A stretch of DNA of 7,972 bases from Promethearchaeota archaeon. Lineage in GTDB: Archaea > Asgardarchaeota > Lokiarchaeia > Sigyniarchaeales > SOKP01. The notes below the pieces were generated by a model, which saw nothing but the letters and a program-made list of their open reading frames with translations, made no database searches and had not been told where the DNA came from. Location of the stretch: the NCBI GenBank assembly GCA_030605895.1, contig JAUWHL010000031.1, forward strand, positions 1 through 7,972, given 5' to 3'. Of the stretch, positions 1 to 5,554 are shown piece by piece (the first letter of the stretch is position 1; every line of letters starts with the position of its first letter). The position numbers and the translations under genes are program-made.

Positions 1-1
1 A

Positions 2-148
2 GAAAATAAGGTAATATTAAAAATTTCAAAAGATATTGAAAAACTTAAGGTTATAATACCTAAAGATTTTACTATAACTGAAATTATTTTGAATGAAAAA
101 ATCCTTAAAATTAATGAAGAAAAAAACAGAATTATCGCGACTACATAG
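2..148 (+). CDS. C-terminal fragment of an unrecognised protein
   Basis: This is an open frame entering from the left edge and ending at TAG (146-148); 48 residues are visible. The residues are lysine- and isoleucine-rich with alternating hydrophobic positions, suggesting beta-strands (KVILKIS, LKVIIP, TEIILN), and the tail ends in RIIATT. I see no catalytic motif, cysteine cluster or membrane segment. The fold could be the end of a beta-sandwich domain, but no family can be named from this fragment. It lies 199 bases upstream of the FTR1 gene on the same strand, with a T-run between them, so it is probably a separate transcript. Confidence 0.55.
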   Translation, partial: ENKVILKISKDIEKLKVIIPKDFTITEIILNEKILKINEEKNRIIATT

Positions 149-243
149 CTAAATACTCTATAAAATTAAACTTTATTAAATTAGATTCAAAAATTGAAAT
201 TTTCTATAAATGAAATTACAATTTTAAAGAAAAATCTTTCTTA

Positions 244-257
244 TTAGGTATAACTAA
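244..257. promoter_or_regulatory. Near-palindrome resembling a DtxR/IdeR-type metal-repressor box
   Basis: TTAGGTATAACTAA is a 14-base inverted repeat with one mismatched pair. The TTAGG...CTAA arms resemble the core of operators bound by iron/manganese-dependent DtxR-family repressors, which are also known in archaea. Its place upstream of an iron permease fits. Against it: the site is about 90 bases before the start codon and about 60 before the likely TATA box, so it would not block that promoter directly. The sequence is also AT-rich, where such short palindromes arise by chance. Confidence 0.3.
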
Positions 258-264
258 AAAAACC

Positions 265-273
265 TTTTTTTTT
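265..273 (+). terminator. T9 run, likely archaeal terminator of the upstream gene
   Basis: Nine consecutive T residues lie 117 bases after the stop of the partial upstream gene. Archaeal RNA polymerase terminates at oligo-T tracts without needing a hairpin. An imperfect hairpin (arms AAAATTG at 190-196 and CAATTTT at 219-225) lies upstream but is too far away to be part of a bacterial-type terminator. Confidence 0.4.
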
Positions 274-315
274 CTAAACTATAATTAGAAGATGTAAATG
301 TGATCATTATCTTAC

Positions 316-340
316 TTTAAATAGTAAAAACACTTGAGGT
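316..340 (+). promoter_or_regulatory. TATA-like box and Shine-Dalgarno site of the iron permease gene
   Basis: TTTAAATA (316-323) matches the archaeal TATA-box pattern. GAGGT (336-340) is a Shine-Dalgarno match seven bases before ATG 348. The two are not easily used together: a TATA box there would start transcription near 345, after the Shine-Dalgarno site. Either a further-upstream promoter makes a leadered mRNA, or this TATA box makes a leaderless one. Confidence 0.4.
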
Positions 341-347
341 TTCATAA

Positions 348-1259
348 ATGATTACATTCATAGATTTAATAATACCCCTATTTTTAGCATTCAGAGAAGG
401 ATTAGAAGCAACTTTAGTTGTTGTTATTATACTCTTATATTTAAAAAAGACAAATCAGCGTGCTTATAATAAATATGTATATTTTGGATCTATTATGGCA
501 ATATTTTCAAGTATAACCTTTGCAATTATATTTTCTATGGTTTTCGGTGGATTTACAGGGTTTTTAGAGGAGATTTTTGAGGGATCTACCTTTATAATAT
601 CAGGAATTTTCATAGTGACTTTAGTGTTATGGGTAAGTAAAGAAGGCCCAAAGATACGTAAACATTTAGAAGAAAAGGTGGGATATTCAATTGAACGACA
701 AAAAGCGTTTTCAATTTCTATATTAACATTTATTATAATTATCAGAGAGGGAATTGAATTAGTACTATTATTAACGGGAACGGCATCCATAGGCTCAATA
801 AATCAAACAACAACGATTCTCGGATCTACCATAGGTTTAGCAATCTCCCTTATTATCGGATTGCTAATATTTTATGGAATTAAGTCAATTGATTTATCAA
901 AATTCTTTAAAGCCACTAACATAATTTTAATACTATTTGCAGCGGGATTGATAACTTATGGAATCCATGAATTAATTGAAGCAGGGATAGTTAACCCAAT
1001 AATAGAAGAAGTATGGAATATCAAACATATCTTACCAGAAACATTCCCTGATGGCAATCCTGCCACCCCTGAATGGCTTGAAATAATTGGTTCGTTATTA
1101 AAAGCCTTATTTGGTTATAATGCGAATCCTTCTCTATTGGAAATTATAATATATCCAAGTCTTCTAATTTTAATTGGTCTCGTTTCATTGACACTTTGGA
1201 GACGTACTACTAATATTACTATTATAGAATTAGAAAAAGAGCTAATCAAAATTTCTTAA
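348..1259 (+). CDS. FTR1-family high-affinity iron permease
   Basis: This is a polytopic membrane protein of 303 aa that should carry iron across the cytoplasmic membrane. It shows both hallmark REGxE motifs of the FTR1/EfeU family: REGLE at residues 16-20 in the first membrane segment, and REGIE at 133-137 in the fourth. These glutamates are the iron-binding residues in the family. About seven hydrophobic segments can be seen (roughly 5-30, 45-67, 81-98, 120-143, 155-177, 188-212 and 264-284). An acidic stretch EEIFEG at 74-79 precedes the third. Length matches single-domain archaeal and bacterial members; there is no fused cupredoxin or peptidase domain. In yeast and E. coli the permease works with a ferroxidase or peroxidase partner, but none is visible here. 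ATG 348 has a GAGGT site at good spacing and starts right before the first membrane helix. Ends in TAA followed by a T7 run, so it is probably monocistronic. Confidence 0.95.
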   Translation: MITFIDLIIPLFLAFREGLEATLVVVIILLYLKKTNQRAYNKYVYFGSIMAIFSSITFAIIFSMVFGGFTGFLEEIFEGSTFIISGIFIVTLVLWVSKEGPKIRKHLEEKVGYSIERQKAFSISILTFIIIIREGIELVLLLTGTASIGSINQTTTILGSTIGLAISLIIGLLIFYGIKSIDLSKFFKATNIILILFAAGLITYGIHELIEAGIVNPIIEEVWNIKHILPETFPDGNPATPEWLEIIGSLLKALFGYNANPSLLEIIIYPSLLILIGLVSLTLWRRTTNITIIELEKELIKIS

Positions 1260-1265
1260 ACCCAA

Positions 1266-1272
1266 TTTTTTT
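1266..1272 (+). terminator. T7 run downstream of the iron permease
   Basis: Seven T residues start six bases after the FTR1 stop codon. This is a simple oligo-T archaeal terminator candidate that separates FTR1 from the MoxR-VWA unit. Confidence 0.4.
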
Positions 1273-1296
1273 ATTTAAGAATGCTAAAATTGAATA

Positions 1297-1313
1297 TCTA
1301 AAATTATTTTAGA
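1297..1313. promoter_or_regulatory. Perfect 8-bp inverted repeat in the MoxR promoter
   Basis: TCTAAAATTATTTTAGA has two perfect 8-base arms around one central T. It covers positions -37 to -21 relative to the MoxR start codon. MoxR has no Shine-Dalgarno site and is probably leaderless, so the element coincides with where its TATA box should be. A repressor bound here would block TBP; the element could also simply be the TATA region. CTAAAATT occurs twice in direct orientation (1284-1291 and 1298-1305). The 13-mer GAATATCTAAAAT (1292-1304) recurs at 5404-5416 before the carbonic anhydrase gene. Confidence 0.45.
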
Positions 1314-1333
1314 AATGGTTAATTCTTATAATT

Positions 1334-2206
1334 ATGGTTGATACAACCAAAGCAGTAAAAGAAATACAAGACAAATATAAAGTAATTGGTAGAACCGAAG
1401 AATTAAGACAAATCGTTTTAACACATTCAGTAAGTAAGAATCTATTAATTGAAGGAGAAGTGGGAGTTGGTAAAACTCGATTGTCTAAAGCAATTGCAGA
1501 ATTTTATGACTCTAATTTTTATCGAGTTGATTGTAGTGAAGAATTACTTCCTCATAACCTTGTTGGATATTTTGAGCCACCTCTAGTAATTGCAAAAGGA
1601 TACATTGATGATTCATATAAATATGGTCCATTAGCTTTAGCTATGGTGAATGGGGGGTGTTTATTCATAAACGAAATAAATAGGATGCCAGAAAGCACGC
1701 AAAATTCTTTACTTACATCATTGGATGAAGGAATACTTGATATCCCTAAATTAAAATCGATTAAAGCTCATAAAGATTTCTTTGTTATCGCAACTCAAAA
1801 TCCTACTGCGCATGTTGGGGTCACAGTTTTAGGAGAAGCATTAAAAGATAGGTTTATATGGATTAATTTAAATTATCAAAGTCCTGAAGAGGAAATTTCA
1901 ATTATCAAACAAGAATCCAATTTGAATAGTGGTAATGCTGATAAAATTGCAATAATCTCGCAAAATATTATTCAAATAACAAGAGAAAGTACTTCAATTC
2001 GTAGAGGGAGCTCTATTAGAGGAGCAATAGATTTAGCAACATTAATAACCCAATATGATAACGACAATAGTAGTAAAAACTGGATCGAAGCTGCAGTCAT
2101 GGCATTATATAACAAAATTGAACTTGAAGATGGTTTAACTCAATCCAAAAAGGAAATAATCACGAATATTGTTTTAGCTGTATTAAATAAATCGGATTTT
2201 CAATAA
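1334..2206 (+). CDS. MoxR-type AAA+ ATPase
   Basis: This is a soluble 290-aa AAA+ ATPase. Motifs in order: Walker A GEVGVGKT at 41-48; Walker B region CLFINEINR at 109-117; sensor 1 ATQNP at 153-157; a DRF arginine-finger candidate with R173; and a helical lid with SIRG (R229) as sensor 2 candidate. The INR after Walker B and the short single-module length are typical of the MoxR branch. MoxR proteins act as ATP-driven chaperones that, with a VWA partner, insert metals or remodel enzyme complexes; here the VWA gene follows directly with overlapping ends. Walker B carries N113 where most AAA+ proteins have aspartate, while catalytic E114 is kept. ATG 1334 has no Shine-Dalgarno site and the leader is short, so the message is probably leaderless. 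The client protein is not evident from the neighbours. Confidence 0.93.
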   Translation: MVDTTKAVKEIQDKYKVIGRTEELRQIVLTHSVSKNLLIEGEVGVGKTRLSKAIAEFYDSNFYRVDCSEELLPHNLVGYFEPPLVIAKGYIDDSYKYGPLALAMVNGGCLFINEINRMPESTQNSLLTSLDEGILDIPKLKSIKAHKDFFVIATQNPTAHVGVTVLGEALKDRFIWINLNYQSPEEEISIIKQESNLNSGNADKIAIISQNIIQITRESTSIRRGSSIRGAIDLATLITQYDNDNSSKNWIEAAVMALYNKIELEDGLTQSKKEIITNIVLAVLNKSDFQ

Positions 2207-3315
2207 TCGATGATTTCTCTGAGGAAGAATCTGAAGAGATTGAGAAAAGGCTGCATGTTAGATTAACTAAAAGCAAACCAGATAAGGAGATTTTAGAGTA
2301 CGAAATAATCCGAAAAAAAAGAAAGAAGCCTGATTACTATAAGCACCTTGCCAACACATTAGATTATAAACAAATAAAGGAATTAACATATCTAGCAATA
2401 CAACATAAAAATCTTGAAGCTTTAATGGGATTATTAAAAGCGAATGTCTATGCTTCGACAGATGCTTTAGATACTGAAGAAGGAGTAAAATTCTTCTCAG
2501 AAAAAGCTGCTGAATCTGGAGATTTTATGCCAGAAGTCTACTTTTTTATAAGACGTCCTATATCAGAGAAATATAAATCAATATTTCGGCGATTAGCACG
2601 CCAAAGTATTCTAAAATTGTCTCTAAAAATAACTAGTAGAGGTATTAGAGGTCAATTTAAAAAAACTGTTCCCTATTATCAAATGGGTATGCCTGAATTT
2701 AGTATGGATGAAACTATTCAACATAATCCATTAAAAATCTTTAGTAAAAACTTAAACTATAAAGATATCTATGGAGTAGAAAGAAAACGGCAAAAAAGAA
2801 AAGTAGTATTGGTACTTGATACAAGTGGAAGTATGTATGGTCGTTTACTACTAAATGCTGCCCTTACTACTAGTGTTTTGGCTTATAATATGGAAAAAGA
2901 AGATTTTGCCATTGTTTTATTTAATTCAACTGCTATGGTTATGAAGAAAATCAATCAGAAAAGACCAATAATTTCTGTAATTGATAATATTTTAGACTCC
3001 GAAGCCATGGGATTTACAAATATTTATGTTGGATTAGAAAAGGGACTAAAAGAGTTAAGTAAAATAAGAGAAAATAGAAAAAGCCGTTTTGGTATATTAA
3101 TAACTGATGGTATTTACAACCGTGGCGAAGATCCTGTAATTTTAGCAAAAAAATATCCAAAATTACATGTCATAGGAATGCCTGCTGATAATGATGCAGA
3201 TCAAGGTGTTGATACCTGCCGAGAAATTGCAAAAGCTGGAAGAGGAAAATTTTACGCGGTTAGTGACTATAAAGAAATCCCACGAGCCTTAATAGAATTA
3301 TTATCTCAAACTTAA
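2203..3315 (+). CDS. VWA (MIDAS) protein, partner of MoxR; probable ATA start
   Basis: This is a von Willebrand A domain protein of about 370 aa. The C-terminal half holds a complete metal-ion adhesion site: DTSGS (D206, S208, S210), T272 in GFTNIY, and D302 in ITDG. The N-terminal part is charged and helical (acidic 3-14, basic 36-42), with no signal peptide, so the protein is cytoplasmic. The first ATG in frame is at 2425, but the frame is open back to 2191 and reads as ordinary protein (for example YKHLANTLDYKQIKELTYLA). That upstream part contains no ATG, GTG or TTG. The best start is ATA 2203, which overlaps the MoxR stop (ATAA, as in the common ATGA coupling), giving residue numbers used here. 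Alternatives are ATT 2239, a shorter protein from 2425, a -1 frameshift fusing it to MoxR at TTTT 2197-2200, or an assembly error. The VWA/MoxR assignment is firm; the exact start is not. Confidence 0.88.
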   Translation: MIDDFSEEESEEIEKRLHVRLTKSKPDKEILEYEIIRKKRKKPDYYKHLANTLDYKQIKELTYLAIQHKNLEALMGLLKANVYASTDALDTEEGVKFFSEKAAESGDFMPEVYFFIRRPISEKYKSIFRRLARQSILKLSLKITSRGIRGQFKKTVPYYQMGMPEFSMDETIQHNPLKIFSKNLNYKDIYGVERKRQKRKVVLVLDTSGSMYGRLLLNAALTTSVLAYNMEKEDFAIVLFNSTAMVMKKINQKRPIISVIDNILDSEAMGFTNIYVGLEKGLKELSKIRENRKSRFGILITDGIYNRGEDPVILAKKYPKLHVIGMPADNDADQGVDTCREIAKAGRGKFYAVSDYKEIPRALIELLSQT

Positions 3316-3408
3316 TTTAAATTTAGCTCTAATTTTTCAATTGAGTTATTTATTTAAATCTTTTTTCAATTATAAAATCTTAAAAAGATATAATTTATTA
3401 CGATTTAG

Positions 3409-3416
3409 TATAAAAT
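3409..3416 (+). promoter_or_regulatory. TATA-box candidate for GTPase 1
   Basis: TATAAAAT lies in the 171-base gap after the VWA gene. Archaeal initiation about 25 bases downstream would give a leader of roughly 50 bases carrying the Shine-Dalgarno site at 3475. T5 (3333-3337) and T6 (3361-3366) runs between the VWA stop and this box could end the upstream transcript. The background is very AT-rich, so this is a moderate call. Confidence 0.35.
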
Positions 3417-3474
3417 AAATAATTAGAACTATACAGCATTTTAAAAAATTAAAGAATAAATCAATATCTTTTAA

Positions 3475-3479
3475 GGTGA
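3475..3479 (+). promoter_or_regulatory. Shine-Dalgarno GGTGA that fixes an ATA start for GTPase 1
   Basis: GGTGA matches the archaeal anti-Shine-Dalgarno end of 16S rRNA. Its GGTG core (3475-3478) is eight bases before ATA 3487. The nearby ATG 3494 is in another frame and hits TAG after 11 codons, so the site does not serve it. Confidence 0.5.
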
Positions 3480-3486
3480 CCAATTT

Positions 3487-4068
3487 ATATTTAATGAAGA
3501 CGACGACTATAGATATATTTTTAAAGTAGTTTTAATCGGTGACGGGGGTGTAGGAAAGACTTGTATTGTTCGAAGATTATGTTTTGATTCATTTAATTTA
3601 AACACTCAATTAACTGTTGGAATAGATTTTTATGCATATAATTTACCGATAATAATCGATGGTAAAGAAACCAATGTAAGGCTTTCAATATGGGATTTTG
3701 GGGGACAAGAGCGCTTTAAAATGCTTTTCCCCTATTATATTAATGGCACGAGTGGAATTTTCTTAGTATTTGATTTATTACAAATGCAAAGTCTTCTTGG
3801 TTTAGACTGGTGGTTTGATAGATTGGTAGAAAATAATGTTGAGAATCGCCCTAAAATTCTTATTGGGTCAAAATTTGATTTGGTTAAGCAAGAGGATAAT
3901 CAATTTGGAATTGATGAGTCAAGTATAAATGCTTCACTTGAAAGATTCTCTGTGAATGATTTCATTAAAACTTCATCTAAAGATGATGTTAATATTCGAG
4001 ATATTTTTAAACAGATGGTTAAAAAACTATTAGATTTTCATGAATTTGACTATGAAAAAATTGTTTGA
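3487..4068 (+). CDS. Ras/Rab-like small GTPase 1 (tandem paralogue), probable ATA start
   Basis: This is a 193-aa single-domain small GTPase. G1 is GDGGVGKT at 18-25; switch I T43 sits in LTVGIDF as in Rab proteins; G3 is WDFGGQE at 69-75; G4 is SKFD at 128-131 with serine for the usual asparagine; G5 is TSSKD at 162-166. There is no C-terminal cysteine, so no prenylation; the tail ends FDYEKIV. It should cycle between GTP and GDP in the cytosol; its partner is unknown. Only the frame from ATG 3721 begins with a standard start, but that would delete G1 to G3. Upstream to the stop at 3472 there is no ATG, GTG or TTG. ATA 3487 has GGTGA at eight-base spacing. The N-terminus (acidic run, then RYIFK) matches GTPase 2, which proves this frame is coding. 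Roughly 55-60 % identical to GTPase 2 by hand alignment. Confidence 0.92.
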   Translation: MFNEDDDYRYIFKVVLIGDGGVGKTCIVRRLCFDSFNLNTQLTVGIDFYAYNLPIIIDGKETNVRLSIWDFGGQERFKMLFPYYINGTSGIFLVFDLLQMQSLLGLDWWFDRLVENNVENRPKILIGSKFDLVKQEDNQFGIDESSINASLERFSVNDFIKTSSKDDVNIRDIFKQMVKKLLDFHEFDYEKIV

Positions 4069-4120
4069 TTATTTCTGTTTTTAAATCTTTAATTTGAATA
4101 AAATATCTTTATAATCTTTT

Positions 4121-4145
4121 ATTGTTATATCAATTATGATACAAT
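4121..4145. other. Imperfect hairpin in the gap between the GTPase paralogues
   Basis: ATTG and TATCA segments pair with TGATACAAT (4137-4145) to make a stem with a three-base bulge. It is followed by T5 at 4151-4155. It may help end the GTPase 1 transcript or be an operator for GTPase 2. TTAAAATAA (about 4163-4171) is a possible TATA box for GTPase 2. Nothing else is visible in the 152-base gap. Confidence 0.25.
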
Positions 4146-4208
4146 AATTCTTTTTGATGGTAGTCTTAAAATAATCTTAATACTCATAAAGAGATTTAAA
4201 ATTAAATT

Positions 4209-4212
4209 GGTG
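4209..4212 (+). promoter_or_regulatory. GGTG Shine-Dalgarno core before ATA start of GTPase 2
   Basis: GGTG sits eight bases before ATA 4221, the same arrangement as at GTPase 1. The GTG and TTG codons overlapping this site are in another frame that stops at TAA 4222-4224, so they cannot start the GTPase. Confidence 0.45.
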
Positions 4213-4220
4213 TATAGAAT

Positions 4221-4802
4221 ATAATAACAGAAGAAGAACCCCGTTATATTTTCAAAATTTGTTTGATCGGTGACGGAGGTGTCGGAAAAACTTGTATTGC
4301 AAGAAGGTTATGTTTTAACACTTTTAGTGTGAATACCCAATTAACTGTAGGAATTGATTTTTATACTTATGATATCCCTATGATAATCAAAGGGGATGAA
4401 TCTCCTTTTGTAAGGCTCTCAATATGGGATTTTGGAGGACAAGAGCAATTCAAAAGTCTATTTAAGTATTACATCAATGGTGCAAATGGAATATTTTTAG
4501 TTTTTGATTTACTACGAATGGAATCGTTAGTTAAAATTGATTGGTGGATTGACAGAATAATTGAACACGGTCTTGATGAGAGTCCCAAAATTCTGGTTGG
4601 CACAAAACTCGATTTAGCTCAAAAAGAAGACAAACAATATAAAGTAGATAAAATAATTGTTGAGCAGTTCCTTAAAAATCACAATGAAAAAGATTATGTC
4701 GAAACCTCTTCTAAGGATAATGTAAATATCCAAAATGTTTTTATAGAGATCGTAAAAATAATATTAGATACTCATGGTTTTGATTATGAAAAAATAGGAT
4801 AA
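4221..4802 (+). CDS. Ras/Rab-like small GTPase 2 (tandem paralogue), probable ATA start
   Basis: This is a 193-aa small GTPase, the same length as its tandem paralogue when both begin at the ATA after GGTG. G1 is GDGGVGKT at 17-24; switch I T42 in LTVGIDF; G3 WDFGGQE at 69-75; G4 TKLD at 128-131, as in Rho/Rac proteins; G5 ETSSKD at 161-166. There is no C-terminal cysteine or basic tail; it ends FDYEKIG. TTG 4263 is the first standard start codon but lies inside strand beta-1, just before the P-loop, and would destroy the fold. In-frame sequence back to TAG 4215 offers only AAT, ATA 4221 and ATA 4224 near the ribosome site, then a further ATT at 4248. Coding begins EEEPRYIFK, matching DDDYRYIFK of GTPase 1. 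The likely origin is a local gene duplication; most differences are in the C-terminal third. Confidence 0.92.
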   Translation: MITEEEPRYIFKICLIGDGGVGKTCIARRLCFNTFSVNTQLTVGIDFYTYDIPMIIKGDESPFVRLSIWDFGGQEQFKSLFKYYINGANGIFLVFDLLRMESLVKIDWWIDRIIEHGLDESPKILVGTKLDLAQKEDKQYKVDKIIVEQFLKNHNEKDYVETSSKDNVNIQNVFIEIVKIILDTHGFDYEKIG

Positions 4803-4811
4803 GAATCCTAT
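4789..4811 (-). terminator. Stem-loop plus U6 terminator for the carbonic anhydrase gene
   Basis: ATAGGAT (4794-4800) and ATCCTAT (4805-4811) form a perfect 7-bp stem with a 4-base loop. On the minus strand the stem runs directly into six T (4794 to 4789), like an intrinsic terminator. It lies 27 bases beyond the minus-strand carbonic anhydrase stop and overlaps the stop codon of GTPase 2, so the convergent genes share it. On the plus strand no T-run follows. Confidence 0.5.
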
Positions 4812-4837
4812 CATGAATAATAATTGATTAAATTTTC

Positions 4838-5383
4838 TTATTCAGTTATGAGATATTCCTCAGGGATTTTTTGACCATATCCTGCTTTTTTAAATTTTTG
4901 ACCATTTTCAACATAAATATTTGCGCTAAATTTGTGTAACCTATTTTTCGAGTATTCCTTTTTTTTAATCGCAGGTACGCCTGCATATAAACAGAAGTTT
5001 TCAGTTTCATATCGTAAGACTGATCCTCCTGCTAAAGTACTACCCTTTCCTAATTTTCCCCCTTGCAAAATTGAGGCATTTATTCCGACTAATGAATTAT
5101 CTTCAATTATACAGGATCCATGACACATACAAGAATGACCTAATCTTACATTATTACCAATTTCGCAAACTTCATTTGGTCTTGAGTGTACTACAACATT
5201 ATCTTGAATACTTGTATTTTTTCCAATAATAATTTTCCCCCAATCACCTCTAAGTGTCGCATTAAACCATATATTTGTATAAGCGCCTATTTCCACATCC
5301 CCAATTACAACAGCACCTTGAGCGATAAAAACAGTTGGGTGAATTTTAGGTATTGTTCCGTTGAAAGGACTTTTAATTATCAT
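4838..5383 (-). CDS. Gamma-class carbonic anhydrase-like protein (left-handed beta-helix)
   Basis: This 181-aa protein has hexapeptide-repeat coils (such as AVVIGDVEIGA) forming a left-handed beta-helix, then a C-terminal helix. The family is trimeric with a metal between subunits. The three expected metal ligands are present: H66 in VVVHSRP, and H83 and H88 in LGHSCMCHG, with the five-residue spacing of the Cam-type enzyme. R45 and D47 (LRGD) and Q60 before the first histidine are also conserved. It is expected to interconvert CO2 and bicarbonate in the cytosol, with zinc or iron. It lacks the acidic proton-shuttle loop of Methanosarcina Cam, so it is CamH-like; some such proteins have weak or no activity, and PaaY/CaiE-type relatives exist. 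ATG 5383 has a weak GTTGAT match five bases upstream. Divergently placed from the GTPase 3 unit, convergent with GTPase 2. Confidence 0.93.
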   Translation of the reverse strand: MIIKSPFNGTIPKIHPTVFIAQGAVVIGDVEIGAYTNIWFNATLRGDWGKIIIGKNTSIQDNVVVHSRPNEVCEIGNNVRLGHSCMCHGSCIIEDNSLVGINASILQGGKLGKGSTLAGGSVLRYETENFCLYAGVPAIKKKEYSKNRLHKFSANIYVENGQKFKKAGYGQKIPEEYLITE

Positions 5384-5407
5384 CGCTTATCAACTTAAAA
5401 TTAGAAT

Positions 5408-5434
5408 ATCTAAAATATATTATGTATTTTAGAT
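5408..5434. promoter_or_regulatory. Perfect 10-bp inverted repeat upstream of carbonic anhydrase
   Basis: ATCTAAAATA and TATTTTAGAT are perfect complementary arms separated by seven bases. The near arm begins 25 bases before the carbonic anhydrase start codon, where the minus-strand promoter should be. It shares TCTAAAAT/ATTTTAGA arms and the 13-mer GAATATCTAAAAT (5404-5416) with the MoxR promoter element, though arm spacing differs (9 versus 1 base between the 8-base cores). It could be a repressor site, or paired TATA-like elements of divergent promoters. Confidence 0.45.
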
Positions 5435-5554
5435 AAAATTTTTTATTGAGAGAGTTATTGATTTTGGTATATATATCAATATTATATTAGTTTTATAATT
5501 ACACTAGACACCTTTTATTTTAGTTATTATTTATTCATCGGTTCTAAGAATTAA

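Noticed and set aside
190..225. Imperfect hairpin before FTR1 as a riboswitch or terminator
   Set aside because: Arms are nearly all A/T with a mismatch and a bulge, and the T9 run is 40 bases away; probably chance in AT-rich DNA.
464..790. Minus-strand open frame of 108 codons
   Set aside because: It is antisense to the FTR1 gene, whose REGxE motifs and membrane helices prove the plus strand is coding; no domain is visible in it.
3721..4068. A 115-aa protein starting at ATG 3721
   Set aside because: This is only the C-terminal part of GTPase 1; the P-loop, switch I and G3 are encoded in the same frame upstream.
4263..4802. GTPase 2 starting at TTG 4263
   Set aside because: It would begin inside strand beta-1, two residues before the P-loop, and drop RYIFK that is conserved with GTPase 1.
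4932..5123. Plus-strand open frame of 63 codons
   Set aside because: It is antisense to the carbonic anhydrase gene and shows no independent coding signal or ribosome site.
5186..5398. Plus-strand open frame of 70 codons
   Set aside because: It mirrors the N-terminal half of the carbonic anhydrase and runs into its promoter; it is a shadow frame.
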